Positions 1-7,297 of a DNA stretch of 20,172 bases are shown piece by piece (the first letter of the stretch is position 1; each line of letters opens with the position of its first letter). The DNA comes from CAYZJD01 sp964478455. GTDB lineage: Bacteria > Acidobacteriota > Terriglobia > Bryobacterales > Bryobacteraceae. Where the stretch lies: positions 1 through 20,172 of the forward strand of contig CAYZJD010000035.1 in the NCBI GenBank assembly GCA_964478455.1. Direction: 5' to 3'. The notes beneath the pieces were generated by a model that saw only the letters and a list, made by a program, of their open reading frames with translations, searched no databases and had not been told where the DNA came from. The translations under genes were made by a program, and so were the position numbers.

Positions 1-195
1 CCCCAGTAGGTCGATCGTCCGCCGCGCCGCCGCCAGATCCGGCTTCACCTGCTCGCTGTCCTCCCCGAACTGGATCAGCCCTAGCTGCATTTCCGCCTGC
101 ACCCGCAGCGTGAACACGAACCAGTCGAAACTCGGCTCGGGCAGCGGCGCCTCTTCCCGCGGCTGTTCGGGCGTTCCGGTCTCGTGATCGCTCAT
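1..195 (-). CDS. DUF1844-like small protein, N-terminal part
   Basis: The reading frame opens with ATG (complement of 193-195) and runs off the left window edge after 65 codons, so only the N-terminal part is seen. It begins with an acidic, proline-rich stretch (MSDHETGTPEQPREE) followed by SFDWFVFTLRVQAEMQLGL and then a charged helix ending ARRTIDLLG. This pattern fits the short cytosolic DUF1844 proteins of Acidobacteriota and some other phyla, whose function is unknown. No signal peptide or membrane segment is visible. It diverges from mazG across a 108-nt region holding degenerate heptamer repeats. A TACAAT -10-like box lies only 10 nt before the ATG and no Shine-Dalgarno is visible, so the mRNA is probably near-leaderless. 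Family assignment is by recognition of the core and is moderately sure. Confidence 0.75.
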   Translation of the reverse strand, partial: MSDHETGTPEQPREEAPLPEPSFDWFVFTLRVQAEMQLGLIQFGEDSEQVKPDLAAARRTIDLLG

Positions 196-204
196 GAAAC
201 TTAC

Positions 205-210
205 ATTGTA
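205..210 (-). promoter_or_regulatory. -10 box of the leftward DUF1844-like gene
   Basis: On the minus strand these bases read TACAAT, five of six matches to the sigma-70 -10 consensus. The ATG begins 10 nt downstream, so transcription would start about 3 nt before the start codon. I see no convincing -35 hexamer at 16-18 nt; the corresponding bases lie in the heptamer repeat. Confidence 0.45.
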
Positions 211-213
211 GGC

Positions 214-283
214 GATCAGCCATCAGCCTTCGGAGCTCAGCCTGGCGGCCGATCGCTGATTCCTGACGGCTGAAGGCTAGCGT
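214..283. repeat. Degenerate heptamer-periodic repeat between divergent genes
   Basis: Read in steps of seven, the region gives GATCAGC, CATCAGC, CTTCGGA, GCTCAGC, CTGGCGG, CCGATCG, CTGATTC, CTGACGG, CTGAAGG, CTAGCGT. The left half is rich in ATCAGC/CTCAGC units and the right half in the complementary-sense CTGA(C/A)GG units, so the block is both periodic at 7 nt and roughly inverted about its centre. It fills the space between the two divergent -10 boxes. It may be a decayed simple-sequence tract or REP-like repeat, and copies elsewhere in the genome would be expected. Confidence 0.5.
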
Positions 284-291
284 GCTACATT
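263..291 (+). promoter_or_regulatory. Promoter of the mazG operon
   Basis: CTGACG (263-268, four of six to TTGACA) is separated by exactly 17 nt from TACATT (286-291, four of six to TATAAT). The predicted start of transcription near 298 lies about 6 nt before the TTG at 304, so the message would be almost leaderless. The -35-like hexamer is itself one of the heptamer repeat units. Confidence 0.4.
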
Positions 292-303
292 GAAAAACTG
301 AAC

Positions 304-1131
304 TTGCCCGATTCTCCCAGTGAAATGCCCCTCGAAGGGCGTCGCTCGGCTGGCGACAAGTTCCAGCGGCTGGTCGAGATCATGGAGCGCCTGCGCGCGC
401 CCGGCGGCTGTCCCTGGGACCGCGAACAGACCTTTGACACCATCAAGCCCTACCTGCTCGAAGAGACCTACGAGGTCATGGACGCTATCGACGCCCGCGA
501 CTGGAGCGCTCTCTCCGAGGAACTCGGCGACCTGATGCTCCAGGCGGTGTTCTTCGCCCAACTGGCCTCCGAGCAAGGCTCCTTCCGCATCGAGGACTCG
601 ATCGACGCCATTAACGAAAAGCTGGTCCGCCGCCACCCGCACGTCTTCGGCAACGGCACGGCAAAGACCCCCGCTGACGTCAAGCGCCGCTGGGACGAGA
701 TCAAGGCGGAGGAGAAGAACCAGAACGGCCAGCGGGCCGGACCGCTGCTGGCGAGCGTGCCGCGCAGCCTGCCGGCGCTCGTGGAGGCGCAGCAGTTGTC
801 TTCGAGGGCAGCCGCGGTCGGCTTCGACTGGGAGGGCGCCGACCAGGTGCTCGATAAGCTCGACGAGGAGTTGCGCGAGCTGGCCGAATCGCGCGAGAAG
901 GGCGCGCCGGAGAAACTCGAGCACGAGATCGGTGACCTGCTGTTCGTACTGGTCAACCTGGCGCGCTTCTTCCGCGTCGACGCCGAACAGGCGCTGCGCC
1001 GCGCCAACGCCAGGTTCCGCGCGCGCTTCGGCTATCTTGAGCGCAAGCTCGCCGAGCGCGGCAGACCGCTCGAGTCGGCCACCCTCGACGAGATGGAGGC
1101 GCTGTGGCAGGAAGCGAAGACCGCCGTATGA
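304..1131 (+). CDS. mazG: MazG nucleoside triphosphate pyrophosphohydrolase
   Basis: MazG hydrolyses (d)NTPs to NMP and pyrophosphate in the cytosol, and in E. coli it also tempers ppGpp signalling. The 275-residue product has the full-length tandem MazG layout. The N-terminal domain shows CPWDREQT at 36-43, EETYE at 53-57, EELGD at 72-76 and RRHPHVFG at 109-116. The C-terminal domain repeats the metal-binding pattern with DEELRELAE near 187-195 and HEIGDLLFVLVN near 207-218. The length fits the family. TTG at 304 is taken as the start because the promoter-like boxes end just before it; ATG at 325 in the same frame is a real alternative and costs only seven non-conserved residues. No Shine-Dalgarno precedes either. 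It heads a chain of overlapping genes and its stop overlaps the next start as ATGA. Confidence 0.93.
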   Translation: MPDSPSEMPLEGRRSAGDKFQRLVEIMERLRAPGGCPWDREQTFDTIKPYLLEETYEVMDAIDARDWSALSEELGDLMLQAVFFAQLASEQGSFRIEDSIDAINEKLVRRHPHVFGNGTAKTPADVKRRWDEIKAEEKNQNGQRAGPLLASVPRSLPALVEAQQLSSRAAAVGFDWEGADQVLDKLDEELRELAESREKGAPEKLEHEIGDLLFVLVNLARFFRVDAEQALRRANARFRARFGYLERKLAERGRPLESATLDEMEALWQEAKTAV

Positions 1132-1862
1132 TCGAAGCCCGCCCGCTCAAGAGCACCGCCGAGTTCCGCGAGGCGGTCCGGCTGCAAAAAGAGATCTGGG
1201 CCTTCAACGATGTGGAACTGCTGCCGGTGCGCCTCTTCGTTGTGGCCACCAAGATCGGGGGCCAGGCCCTGGGCGCGTTCTCCGGCCGCAAGCTGATCGG
1301 CTTCTGCCTCGCCATCCCGGGCCTCAAAGCGGACGGAACCCCCTACCTCCACAGCCACATGCTCGGTGTCAGCGCCAGGTACACCAATCAGGGCGTCGGC
1401 CGGATGCTGAAGCTCGAGCAGCGCCACGACGCCCTCGCCCGCGGTCTGCACCTGATCGAGTGGACCTTCGATCCGCTGGAACTCAAGAACGCCTACTTCA
1501 ACATCGAGCGCCTCGGCGCCATCGTGCGCCGCTTCGTGCTCAACCAGTACGGCACCACGTCGAGCGCGCTCCACGCCGGCCTGCCCACCGACCGCTGCGT
1601 GGCCGAATGGTGGATCTCCAGTCTCCGCGTCGAGGCGGTACTGGCCCGCCAGCGGCCGCCGCTGCCGCCCATCGAGGAGCGCATTAGCGTTCCTCGGGAG
1701 ATTGCCGAGATCAAGAAGAACAACCTCCGGAAGGCTCGCAAGATCCAACGGTCGGTCAGCGAGCAGTTTCTTCGCTCGTTCGAGCGCGGCCTGGTCGTGC
1801 TCGGCTTCGAGCGCTCCGAATCCGCCGGAACCTACCTGCTGGGGCAATGGAACTACGACTAG
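1128..1862 (+). CDS. GNAT acyltransferase, COG3375-like (putative amino-acid N-succinyltransferase)
   Basis: The 244-residue product looks like the 'predicted GNAT superfamily acetyltransferase' group COG3375. The N-terminal half contains the GNAT core, with a strand HMLGVSARY (77-85) running into the acyl-CoA-binding loop NQGVGRML (87-94) and the helix after it. The motif WTFDPLELKNAYFNIERLG (112-130), typical of this subgroup, follows. The C-terminal part is charged and less conserved. The ATG at 1128 overlaps the mazG stop as ATGA; a GTG at 1104 would only add eight residues overlapping mazG. Genes of this group are often next to OSBS/NSAR racemases, as here, where a D-amino-acid N-succinyltransferase role has been proposed and tested in Geobacillus. 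The substrate in this organism is inferred from that context. Confidence 0.8.
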   Translation: MIEARPLKSTAEFREAVRLQKEIWAFNDVELLPVRLFVVATKIGGQALGAFSGRKLIGFCLAIPGLKADGTPYLHSHMLGVSARYTNQGVGRMLKLEQRHDALARGLHLIEWTFDPLELKNAYFNIERLGAIVRRFVLNQYGTTSSALHAGLPTDRCVAEWWISSLRVEAVLARQRPPLPPIEERISVPREIAEIKKNNLRKARKIQRSVSEQFLRSFERGLVVLGFERSESAGTYLLGQWNYD

Positions 1863-2959
1863 AGCGGGTCCGGCTGCGCCGCATCCACCTGCCGCTGCTC
1901 CATCCCTTCGAGACCAGCTTCGGGCGCACCACCGAGCGCCGGATCATCCTCGTCGAAGCGATCGCTAGCGGCGTTTCCGGCTGGGGCGAGGTCACCGCCG
2001 GAGAGCAGCCGTTCTACAACGAAGAGTGGACCGACTCTGCCTGGCTCATCCTGCGCGATTATGCCGCGCCGCGCGTGCTCGGCCGCAAGCTGGGCGCCGC
2101 CGAGGCGGCGCCGCTGTTTGCCGCCATTCGCGGCCATCGCATGGCCACCGGCGGCCTCGAAGCCGCCCTCTGGGACCTCGAAGCGCGCCTGCTGGGCGAG
2201 CCGTTGTGGAAGCGGATCGGCGCCGGCGCGCGCAAGGAGATTCCGTGCGGCGTCTCCATCGGCATTCAGGAATCCCCGGCCGCGCTGCTCAAGAAGATCG
2301 AGACCGAACTCGCAGCCGGCTACCAGCGCATCAAGATCAAGATCAAGCCCGGCTGGGACGTGGACGTCGTGCGCGAGGTCCGCGTGCGCTTCCCCGCAAT
2401 CAGGCTCATGGTGGACGCCAACTCCGCCTACACCCTCGCCGATGCCAAACACCTCAAGCGGCTCGACGACTTCTACCTGATGATGATCGAGCAGCCGCTG
2501 GCGCACGACGACATCATCGACCACGCGGCCTTGCAGGCGAAGCTCGAAACGCCGATTTGCCTCGACGAGTGCATCCGCACGGCGCGCCACGCCCAGCAGG
2601 CCATCCGCCTCGGCGCCTGCCGCATCCTCAACATCAAGCTCGGCCGCGTGGGCGGCTTCGCCGAAGCGCGGCGCGTTCATGACGTGGCCCAGGCGGCCGG
2701 CGTTCCCGTCTGGTGCGGCGGCATGCTCGAAAGCGGCGTCGGACGCGCCCACAACATCGCCCTCTCCACCCTCCCCAACTTCGTCCTGCCCGGCGACGTT
2801 TCCGCGAGCAAACGCTACTGGGCGCGCGACGTCATCGAGCCGCCGGTGGAGGTGACGCCCCGCGGGACCATCGCGGTCCGCGACGAGCCGGGCTTCGGCT
2901 ACGCGCTCGACATGGACTTCCTGCGCTCGATCACCGTCCTCGAGGAGACGATCGGTTGA
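1847..2959 (+). CDS. Enolase-superfamily o-succinylbenzoate synthase / N-succinylamino-acid racemase
   Basis: This 370-residue protein belongs to the muconate-lactonising subgroup of the enolase superfamily. The catalytic set is complete: the acid/base lysines in the KIK motif (K163, K165), the three Mg2+ ligands D190 (VDAN), E215 (IEQP) and D240 (DE), and the opposite base K264 in NIKLGRVGG. After a one-residue indel this spacing closely follows the dual-function NSAR/OSBS of Amycolatopsis. The family either dehydrates SHCHC to o-succinylbenzoate for menaquinone or racemises N-succinyl amino acids. The start ATG lies inside the preceding GNAT gene (16-nt overlap), which favours the racemase role. 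No other men gene is visible here. Calling it menC would be too specific. Confidence 0.88.
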   Translation: MELRLERVRLRRIHLPLLHPFETSFGRTTERRIILVEAIASGVSGWGEVTAGEQPFYNEEWTDSAWLILRDYAAPRVLGRKLGAAEAAPLFAAIRGHRMATGGLEAALWDLEARLLGEPLWKRIGAGARKEIPCGVSIGIQESPAALLKKIETELAAGYQRIKIKIKPGWDVDVVREVRVRFPAIRLMVDANSAYTLADAKHLKRLDDFYLMMIEQPLAHDDIIDHAALQAKLETPICLDECIRTARHAQQAIRLGACRILNIKLGRVGGFAEARRVHDVAQAAGVPVWCGGMLESGVGRAHNIALSTLPNFVLPGDVSASKRYWARDVIEPPVEVTPRGTIAVRDEPGFGYALDMDFLRSITVLEETIG

Positions 2960-3867
2960 GCGGTCGCCCGGCGGGTGCGGCCGAGGGTCCCTCGCCCCAG
3001 CGCCTCTACTCGCTGATCTCGGCGATGATCCTCTTCTGGGCGCTCAATTTCCTCATCGGCAAGATTGCGCTCCGGGAGTTCCCGCCCCTGCTGCTGGCCG
3101 GCTTGCGCACGTCCCTCGCCGGCCTCCTCATTCTTCCCCTCTTCTTCTGGCAGCGCAGGGTCGCGCCGGGGAAGACTCACTGGAAGCGCGAGGAGTTGCC
3201 GTTGCTGCTGTTCCTGGGGCTGGCGGGCGTCGCGCTCAACCAGCTCTTCTTCATCGCTGGCCTGAGCCGAACCAGCGTCGCCCACTCGGCCATCCTCCTC
3301 GGCATGACGCCGATTCTTGTGCTGGTCCTCTCCGCCGCCGCCGGCCAGGAGAGAATCTCCTCCGGCCGCGCCGCCGGCATGTTGCTTGCACTCGCGGGCG
3401 TGGCGGTGCTGAACAGCGCCCCGACGAAATCCGGCGGCGCGACCTTGGCCGGCGACCTGCTCACTCTCGCCGGCGCCCTCGCCTTCGCTGTGTTCACCGT
3501 GGCCGGCAAGCGGGCGACCGCCAGCCACGGGGCCGTCATGGTGAACACCTTCGCTTACGTGGGCGGCGGACTGGCCCTCTCTCCGCTCACGCTGTGCGAA
3601 GCCTCGCGGGTGTCGCTCGCCGCCATCAGCCTCAAGGCCTGGGCGTGCCTCCTCTACATGGCGCTGTTCCCTTCCCTGGTCTGCTACCTCATCTTCTACT
3701 ACGTCCTTACGCACCTGCCGGCCTCGCGCGTATCGGCCTTCTCCTACTTGCAGCCTCTGATCGCCACCACCGCCGGGGCGCTCATCCTCAAAGAGCCGGT
3801 CTCCGCCGCGCTGATCTCCGGCGGCACGCTCGTCTTCGCCGGCGTCTTCATCACGGAGCGCGCATGA
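2956..3867 (+). CDS. EamA/DMT-family inner-membrane transporter
   Basis: The 303-residue product is almost wholly hydrophobic with about ten predicted membrane segments arranged as two EamA repeats, the first starting at LYSLISAMILFWALNF (17-32) and the second at about residue 170. Members of the drug/metabolite transporter superfamily commonly export amino acids or other small metabolites. TTG at 2956 is chosen as the start because it overlaps the racemase stop as TTGA and leaves a short polar leader before the first helix. An ATG at 3025 would cut into that helix. The position next to an amino-acid acyltransferase and racemase suggests a substrate in amino-acid metabolism, but the sequence does not show this directly. 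Confidence 0.85.
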   Translation: MSGRPAGAAEGPSPQRLYSLISAMILFWALNFLIGKIALREFPPLLLAGLRTSLAGLLILPLFFWQRRVAPGKTHWKREELPLLLFLGLAGVALNQLFFIAGLSRTSVAHSAILLGMTPILVLVLSAAAGQERISSGRAAGMLLALAGVAVLNSAPTKSGGATLAGDLLTLAGALAFAVFTVAGKRATASHGAVMVNTFAYVGGGLALSPLTLCEASRVSLAAISLKAWACLLYMALFPSLVCYLIFYYVLTHLPASRVSAFSYLQPLIATTAGALILKEPVSAALISGGTLVFAGVFITERA

Positions 3868-5162
3868 AATCGCCTTTCCTCCGGCTACTCGGCGAGAACC
3901 GCAACTACCGCTACACCTGGATGGGGCAGGTGGTCAGCGAGATCGGCGACCACTTCAACAACGTCGCCGTCTTCAGCCTGGCGCTCGAGATCACCGGCTC
4001 GGGCATGGTCGTCGCCGGCATCATGCTCGCCCGCGGCCTGGCGGTGGTGCTTGCCGGCCCGCTCGCCGGCGTCCTGCTCGACCGCATGGACCGTAAGCCG
4101 ATCATGATCGCGAGCGACCTGGTGCGGGCGGCGCTGGCGGCGCTGTTCGTGGCCACGCTCGCGTATCGCGAGCCGTGGCTGCTCATTCTCCTCAGCGGCC
4201 TGCTCATGTTCGCCTCGCCGTTCTTCACCAGCGGCCGCGCGGCCATCCTTCCCACCATCGCCAGCCCCGAGGAACTCCACACCGCCAACTCGCTCACTCA
4301 GACCACGCAATGGACCACGCTCACCATCGGCACGCTCACCGCCGGATTCAGCGCCGCCCAGTTCGGTTATGACTGGGCGTTCCTGATCAACGCCCTCTCG
4401 TTCCTCTTCTCGGCGTGGTCCATTTCCCGGCTCCGCGCCGGCCGCTCCGAGTTCCGCGCCCGGCGCTCGGCGCTCACCGAGACCGAGGTCGTCCGGCCGT
4501 GGCACGAATACGCCGAAGGGCTGCGATACATGAAGACTACGCCGCTCATCCTCGGCATCGCCATGATCCACGTCGGCTGGGCCAGCGGCGGCGGCGCCGC
4601 CCAAATCCTCTTCAGCCTCTTCGGCGAGAAGGTCTTCAACCGCGGTCCCTCCGGCATCGGCGTCGTCTGGGGGTTTGCCGGCATCGGCCTGCTCGTCGGC
4701 GGAGTTCTCGGGCACCGGCTCGGAAAGGCGCTCGATTTCGCTCGATACAAATGGACCATCGCCGTCTGCTACCTGATCCACGGCGCAGCCTACGTCCTCT
4801 TCAGCCAGGCGCCCGTCTTCGCCTGGGCGCTCTTCCACATCGCGCTGTCGCGCGCCGCCGTGGGCATCACCTCGGTGCTCAACTTCTCCCGCCTGCTGCG
4901 CCACGTGCCCGACGAATTCCGCGGCCGGGTGTTCGCCACCCTCGAGTCCCTCACTTGGGCTACCATGATGCTTTCGATGACGGCGGCCGGCATCGCCTCG
5001 AAACACGTCAGCATTCGCACCATCGGCGCGTGGTCGGGAGTGCTGAGCGGTTCAACCGCTCTTTTCTGGACGTGGGCCACCCTGGCGCGGCGCCTGCCCG
5101 AGCCGCCGCCGGCCGGCGTTGCCCCGGAAGAAGTGGAAGTGCACGGCGAACCGGCACTTTAA
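3864..5162 (+). CDS. MFS transporter, EntS/MFS_3-like
   Basis: This 432-residue inner-membrane protein has the expected length and about twelve hydrophobic segments. It carries the loop 2-3 signature of the major facilitator superfamily as DRMDRKP at 73-79, and an N-terminus (ENRNYRYTWMGQVVSEIGDHF) typical of the MFS_3/enterobactin-exporter-like group. Such proteins are proton-driven exporters of varied compounds; the substrate cannot be told. The ATG overlaps the EamA stop as ATGA and a CGGAG ribosome site sits at 3854-3858, five nt upstream. It is the last gene of the five-gene chain, and the large inverted repeat begins 2 nt after its TAA. Confidence 0.88.
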   Translation: MKSPFLRLLGENRNYRYTWMGQVVSEIGDHFNNVAVFSLALEITGSGMVVAGIMLARGLAVVLAGPLAGVLLDRMDRKPIMIASDLVRAALAALFVATLAYREPWLLILLSGLLMFASPFFTSGRAAILPTIASPEELHTANSLTQTTQWTTLTIGTLTAGFSAAQFGYDWAFLINALSFLFSAWSISRLRAGRSEFRARRSALTETEVVRPWHEYAEGLRYMKTTPLILGIAMIHVGWASGGGAAQILFSLFGEKVFNRGPSGIGVVWGFAGIGLLVGGVLGHRLGKALDFARYKWTIAVCYLIHGAAYVLFSQAPVFAWALFHIALSRAAVGITSVLNFSRLLRHVPDEFRGRVFATLESLTWATMMLSMTAAGIASKHVSIRTIGAWSGVLSGSTALFWTWATLARRLPEPPPAGVAPEEVEVHGEPAL

Positions 5163-5164
5163 TC

Positions 5165-5290
5165 GGGGACAGCCCGCATGTGAAAAAGGGGTCAGACTTC
5201 TCTGCCCCCATGACGTAATAAGATGTTGGTAACTCATCTATAGCGACTCGGGGGCAGAGAAGTCTGACCCCTTTTTCACATGCGGTCCCC
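5165..5290. repeat. Large palindromic REP-like element with perfect 36-bp arms
   Basis: Bases 5174-5209 and 5250-5285 are perfect reverse complements over 36 bp, containing the core GGGGTCAGAC / GTCTGACCCC. An outer GGGGAC (5165-5170) pairs with GTCCCC (5285-5290, sharing the boundary G) after a 3-nt bulge. The 40-nt spacer (5210-5249) is AT-richer and holds a small AGATG...CATCT stem (5221-5239). The element starts 2 nt after the MFS stop and ends just before the ribosome site of the next gene. It contains no gene. As RNA it would fold into a very stable hairpin and could act as a terminator or processing site, although a U-tract occurs inside the arm rather than after it. Confidence 0.9.
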
Positions 5291-5292
5291 CC

Positions 5293-5300
5293 AAGGAGGA
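5293..5300 (+). promoter_or_regulatory. Strong ribosome binding site deciding the isomerase start
   Basis: AAGGAGGA lies 3 nt before ATG 5304. It fixes the start there rather than at the in-frame ATG 5280, which falls inside the right arm of the inverted repeat. Confidence 0.85.
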
Positions 5301-5303
5301 ACG

Positions 5304-6221
5304 ATGAAACTTGGATTTGTCAGCGCGATTCTGCCGGAGTTGTCGCTCGAGGAGGTGGTCAGCTTCGCCGCTTCCGCCGGCTTCACCTGCGTCGAGCTGA
5401 TGTGCTGGCCCAAAGGAAAGGCCGAGCGGCGCTACGCCGGCGTCACCCACGTCGACGTCGCCGCCCTCACCAAAGACGAGGCGGCGCGGATCAACGCGCT
5501 GATGGCGTCGAAACACGTGGCCGCGAGCGGTCTCGGGTACTATCCCAACCCGCTCGCCCCGGATCCGAACGAGGCCGCCGTCTACATCGAGCACATCCGC
5601 AAGGTGATCCTGGCGGCGGAGACGCTCGGCCTCAACACGGTGAACACCTTCATCGGCCGCGACTGGACCAAATCGGTCGATGACAACTGGCCGCGGTTCA
5701 AGGAAGTCTGGCCGCCGCTCGTCCGCTTCGCCGCCGACCACGGCGTCCGCATCGGCATCGAGAACTGCCCGATGTTCTTCACCCGCGACGAGTGGCCCGG
5801 CGGCAAGAACCTAGCCCACTCCCCGGCCATCTGGCGCCGCATGTTCGAGGAGATTCCGGACGCGAACTTCGGCCTGAACTACGACCCGTCGCACATGATC
5901 TGGCAGCGCATGGACTACCTGAAGCCGATCCGCGAGTTCGCCCGCCGCATCTTCCACGTCCACGCCAAGGACGCGCGCGTCGATGCGCACAAGCTCGACG
6001 ATGTCGGCATCCTGGCGCACCCGCTCCAGTTCCATACGCCGAAGCTGCCCGGCCTGGGCGACGTCGACTGGGGCCGCTTCTTCTCCGAGCTGACCGACTC
6101 GGGCTACGACGGCCCAGTCTGCATCGAAGTCGAAGACCGCGCCTACGAAGGCTCGCTCGAGAAGCGCAAGGAGTCGCTCATTCAGAGCGGAGCCTACCTG
6201 CGGCAGTTCGTCGCGGGCTGA
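5304..6221 (+). CDS. Sugar phosphate isomerase/epimerase (AP_endonuc_2 TIM barrel)
   Basis: The 305-residue protein is a xylose-isomerase-like TIM barrel (PF01261). Conserved metal-site residues are visible on successive strands: E153 in GIEN, D194 and H197 in NYDPSH, H218/H220 in FHVH, and E275 in IEVED. Such enzymes isomerise or epimerise sugars, keto-sugars or inositol derivatives using a divalent metal. No signal peptide is present, so it acts in the cytosol. The start is set by AAGGAGGA three nt upstream. It lies 10 nt before a ROK sugar kinase and opens a run of carbohydrate genes, which fits a catabolic role; the exact sugar is not deducible. The family contains many uncharacterised members, so only the general activity is claimed. 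Confidence 0.87.
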   Translation: MKLGFVSAILPELSLEEVVSFAASAGFTCVELMCWPKGKAERRYAGVTHVDVAALTKDEAARINALMASKHVAASGLGYYPNPLAPDPNEAAVYIEHIRKVILAAETLGLNTVNTFIGRDWTKSVDDNWPRFKEVWPPLVRFAADHGVRIGIENCPMFFTRDEWPGGKNLAHSPAIWRRMFEEIPDANFGLNYDPSHMIWQRMDYLKPIREFARRIFHVHAKDARVDAHKLDDVGILAHPLQFHTPKLPGLGDVDWGRFFSELTDSGYDGPVCIEVEDRAYEGSLEKRKESLIQSGAYLRQFVAG

Positions 6222-6231
6222 GCGCGCCGCC

Positions 6232-7206
6232 ATGGCGGAGGTCTACGCGAGCGTCGATCTCGGCGGCACGAAGATCGCCTGCGCCCTGGCGACCGCCGGC
6301 CAGCGCGTGATCGCCGAGCGCACCATACCCACAGATTCCCACGAAGGCCCCGAGGCGGTGCTGGAGCGCATCGGGGCCCTCGTCAACAGCCTCGCGGCCG
6401 GCTCCGGCGCTCGCCCCGCCGCGCTCGGCATCGGCGTTCCCGGCCTGGTGGATCTCGCGCGGGGCGTGACGAGATTCCTGCCGAACTTCCCCACCCAGTG
6501 GCGCGACGTGCCGTTGCGTGAACGCCTGGAGCCGCGCATCGGCTGCCCGGTGTACCTGCTGAACGACGTGCGCGCGGCCACGCTCGGCGAGCTCACCTTC
6601 GGCCACGGCCGCTCGGTGAAGACGATGGCGTTCTTTGCGCTCGGCACCGGCATCGGCGGCGGCATCGTGGTGGACGGAGTGCTCCGGCTCGGTCCGCTCG
6701 GCGCAGCCGGCGAGCTTGGGCACCAGACCGTGCTTCCCGACGGGCCGCAGTGCGGCTGCGGCAACCGCGGGTGTCTGGAGGCCGTGGCTAGCGGGCCGGC
6801 CGTGGCCGCCGAGGGCGTGCGCTTGCTGTTAAGCGGGCACGCGCCGAAGCTGCACGAGATCACCGGCGGCGACCCGAGCCGCGTCACCCCAAAGAAAATG
6901 GCGGCCGCAGCCGAGGCGGGCGACGCGGCGGTCCGTGAAGCTCTGATCCGCGCCACCGGCTACCTCGGCATCGGCGTCGCCAACATTGTCACCGCCATCC
7001 ACCCCGAACTGATCGTGCTCGGAGGCGGCATGGCCGACCTCGGCCCGCTCCTGTTCGACACCGTCCGCGACACCGTCCGCCGCCGGGTCCGCATGTTCCC
7101 CGTGGACGACGTTCGTATCGAACCTTCCCTGCTGGGCGAAAAGGCGGGGCTGTGGGGCGGCATCGTCCTGGCGATGCGGCAGGGGAAGCTGTCGGCAACA
7201 AAGTAG
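6232..7206 (+). CDS. ROK-family sugar kinase (glucokinase-like)
   Basis: The 324-residue cytosolic protein has the ROK signature. DLGGTK (9-14) is the ATP phosphate loop, N111-D112 provides the catalytic Asp, ELGH (161-164) binds sugar and Zn2+, and CGCGNRGCLE (174-183) is the CxCGxxGCxE zinc motif. The C-terminal ATP-binding part is seen at IVLGGGMADLGPLL (261-274). It probably phosphorylates glucose or a related hexose released by the hydrolases encoded downstream. There is no N-terminal winged helix, so this is an enzyme and not a ROK repressor. ATG 6232 follows the isomerase stop by 10 nt with no clear ribosome site, suggesting coupling. The stop codon lies in a small hairpin (7195-7211). 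Confidence 0.9.
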   Translation: MAEVYASVDLGGTKIACALATAGQRVIAERTIPTDSHEGPEAVLERIGALVNSLAAGSGARPAALGIGVPGLVDLARGVTRFLPNFPTQWRDVPLRERLEPRIGCPVYLLNDVRAATLGELTFGHGRSVKTMAFFALGTGIGGGIVVDGVLRLGPLGAAGELGHQTVLPDGPQCGCGNRGCLEAVASGPAVAAEGVRLLLSGHAPKLHEITGGDPSRVTPKKMAAAAEAGDAAVREALIRATGYLGIGVANIVTAIHPELIVLGGGMADLGPLLFDTVRDTVRRRVRMFPVDDVRIEPSLLGEKAGLWGGIVLAMRQGKLSATK

Positions 7207-7228
7207 TTGCCAGCGTTCTTGTTGGCAA
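7195..7228 (+). other. Overlapping small hairpins at the ROK kinase stop codon
   Basis: GGCAAC (7195-7200) can pair with GTTGCC (7206-7211), and TTGCCA (7207-7212) can instead pair with TGGCAA (7223-7228). The two stems share the middle segment, so they exclude each other. No U-run follows, so a terminator is not supported; short stems of this kind can also arise by chance. Confidence 0.3.
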
Positions 7229-7284
7229 GTGATTGACGAAACCCTGCCTCGTCCCTCGCATCGTGCTTCGCCCTCTGCCTGCCG

Positions 7285-7290
7285 TAGTAT
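7285..7290 (+). promoter_or_regulatory. -10-like box just upstream of the CocE-type hydrolase
   Basis: TAGTAT matches TATAAT at four of six positions and lies 7 nt before ATG 7298, placing the likely transcription start at or next to the start codon. No good -35 hexamer is seen at the right distance. The rest of 7207-7284 shows nothing else recognisable. Confidence 0.35.
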
Positions 7291-7297
7291 TGAACTC

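Noticed and set aside
214..283. CRISPR array or tRNA in the heptamer region
   Set aside because: The unit is only 7 nt with no spacer pattern, and no cloverleaf can be drawn.
1847..2959. Naming the enolase-superfamily gene menC
   Set aside because: Sequence cannot separate OSBS from NSAR activity, no other menaquinone gene is present, and the GNAT neighbour favours a racemase role.
5165..5290. Classical intrinsic terminator after the MFS gene
   Set aside because: The stem is far longer than usual terminators and the T-run lies inside the arm. It is better described as a repeat element, though it may reduce read-through.
5280..5303. In-frame ATG 5280 as the isomerase start
   Set aside because: It falls within the right arm of the inverted repeat, has no ribosome site, and AAGGAGGA clearly serves ATG 5304.
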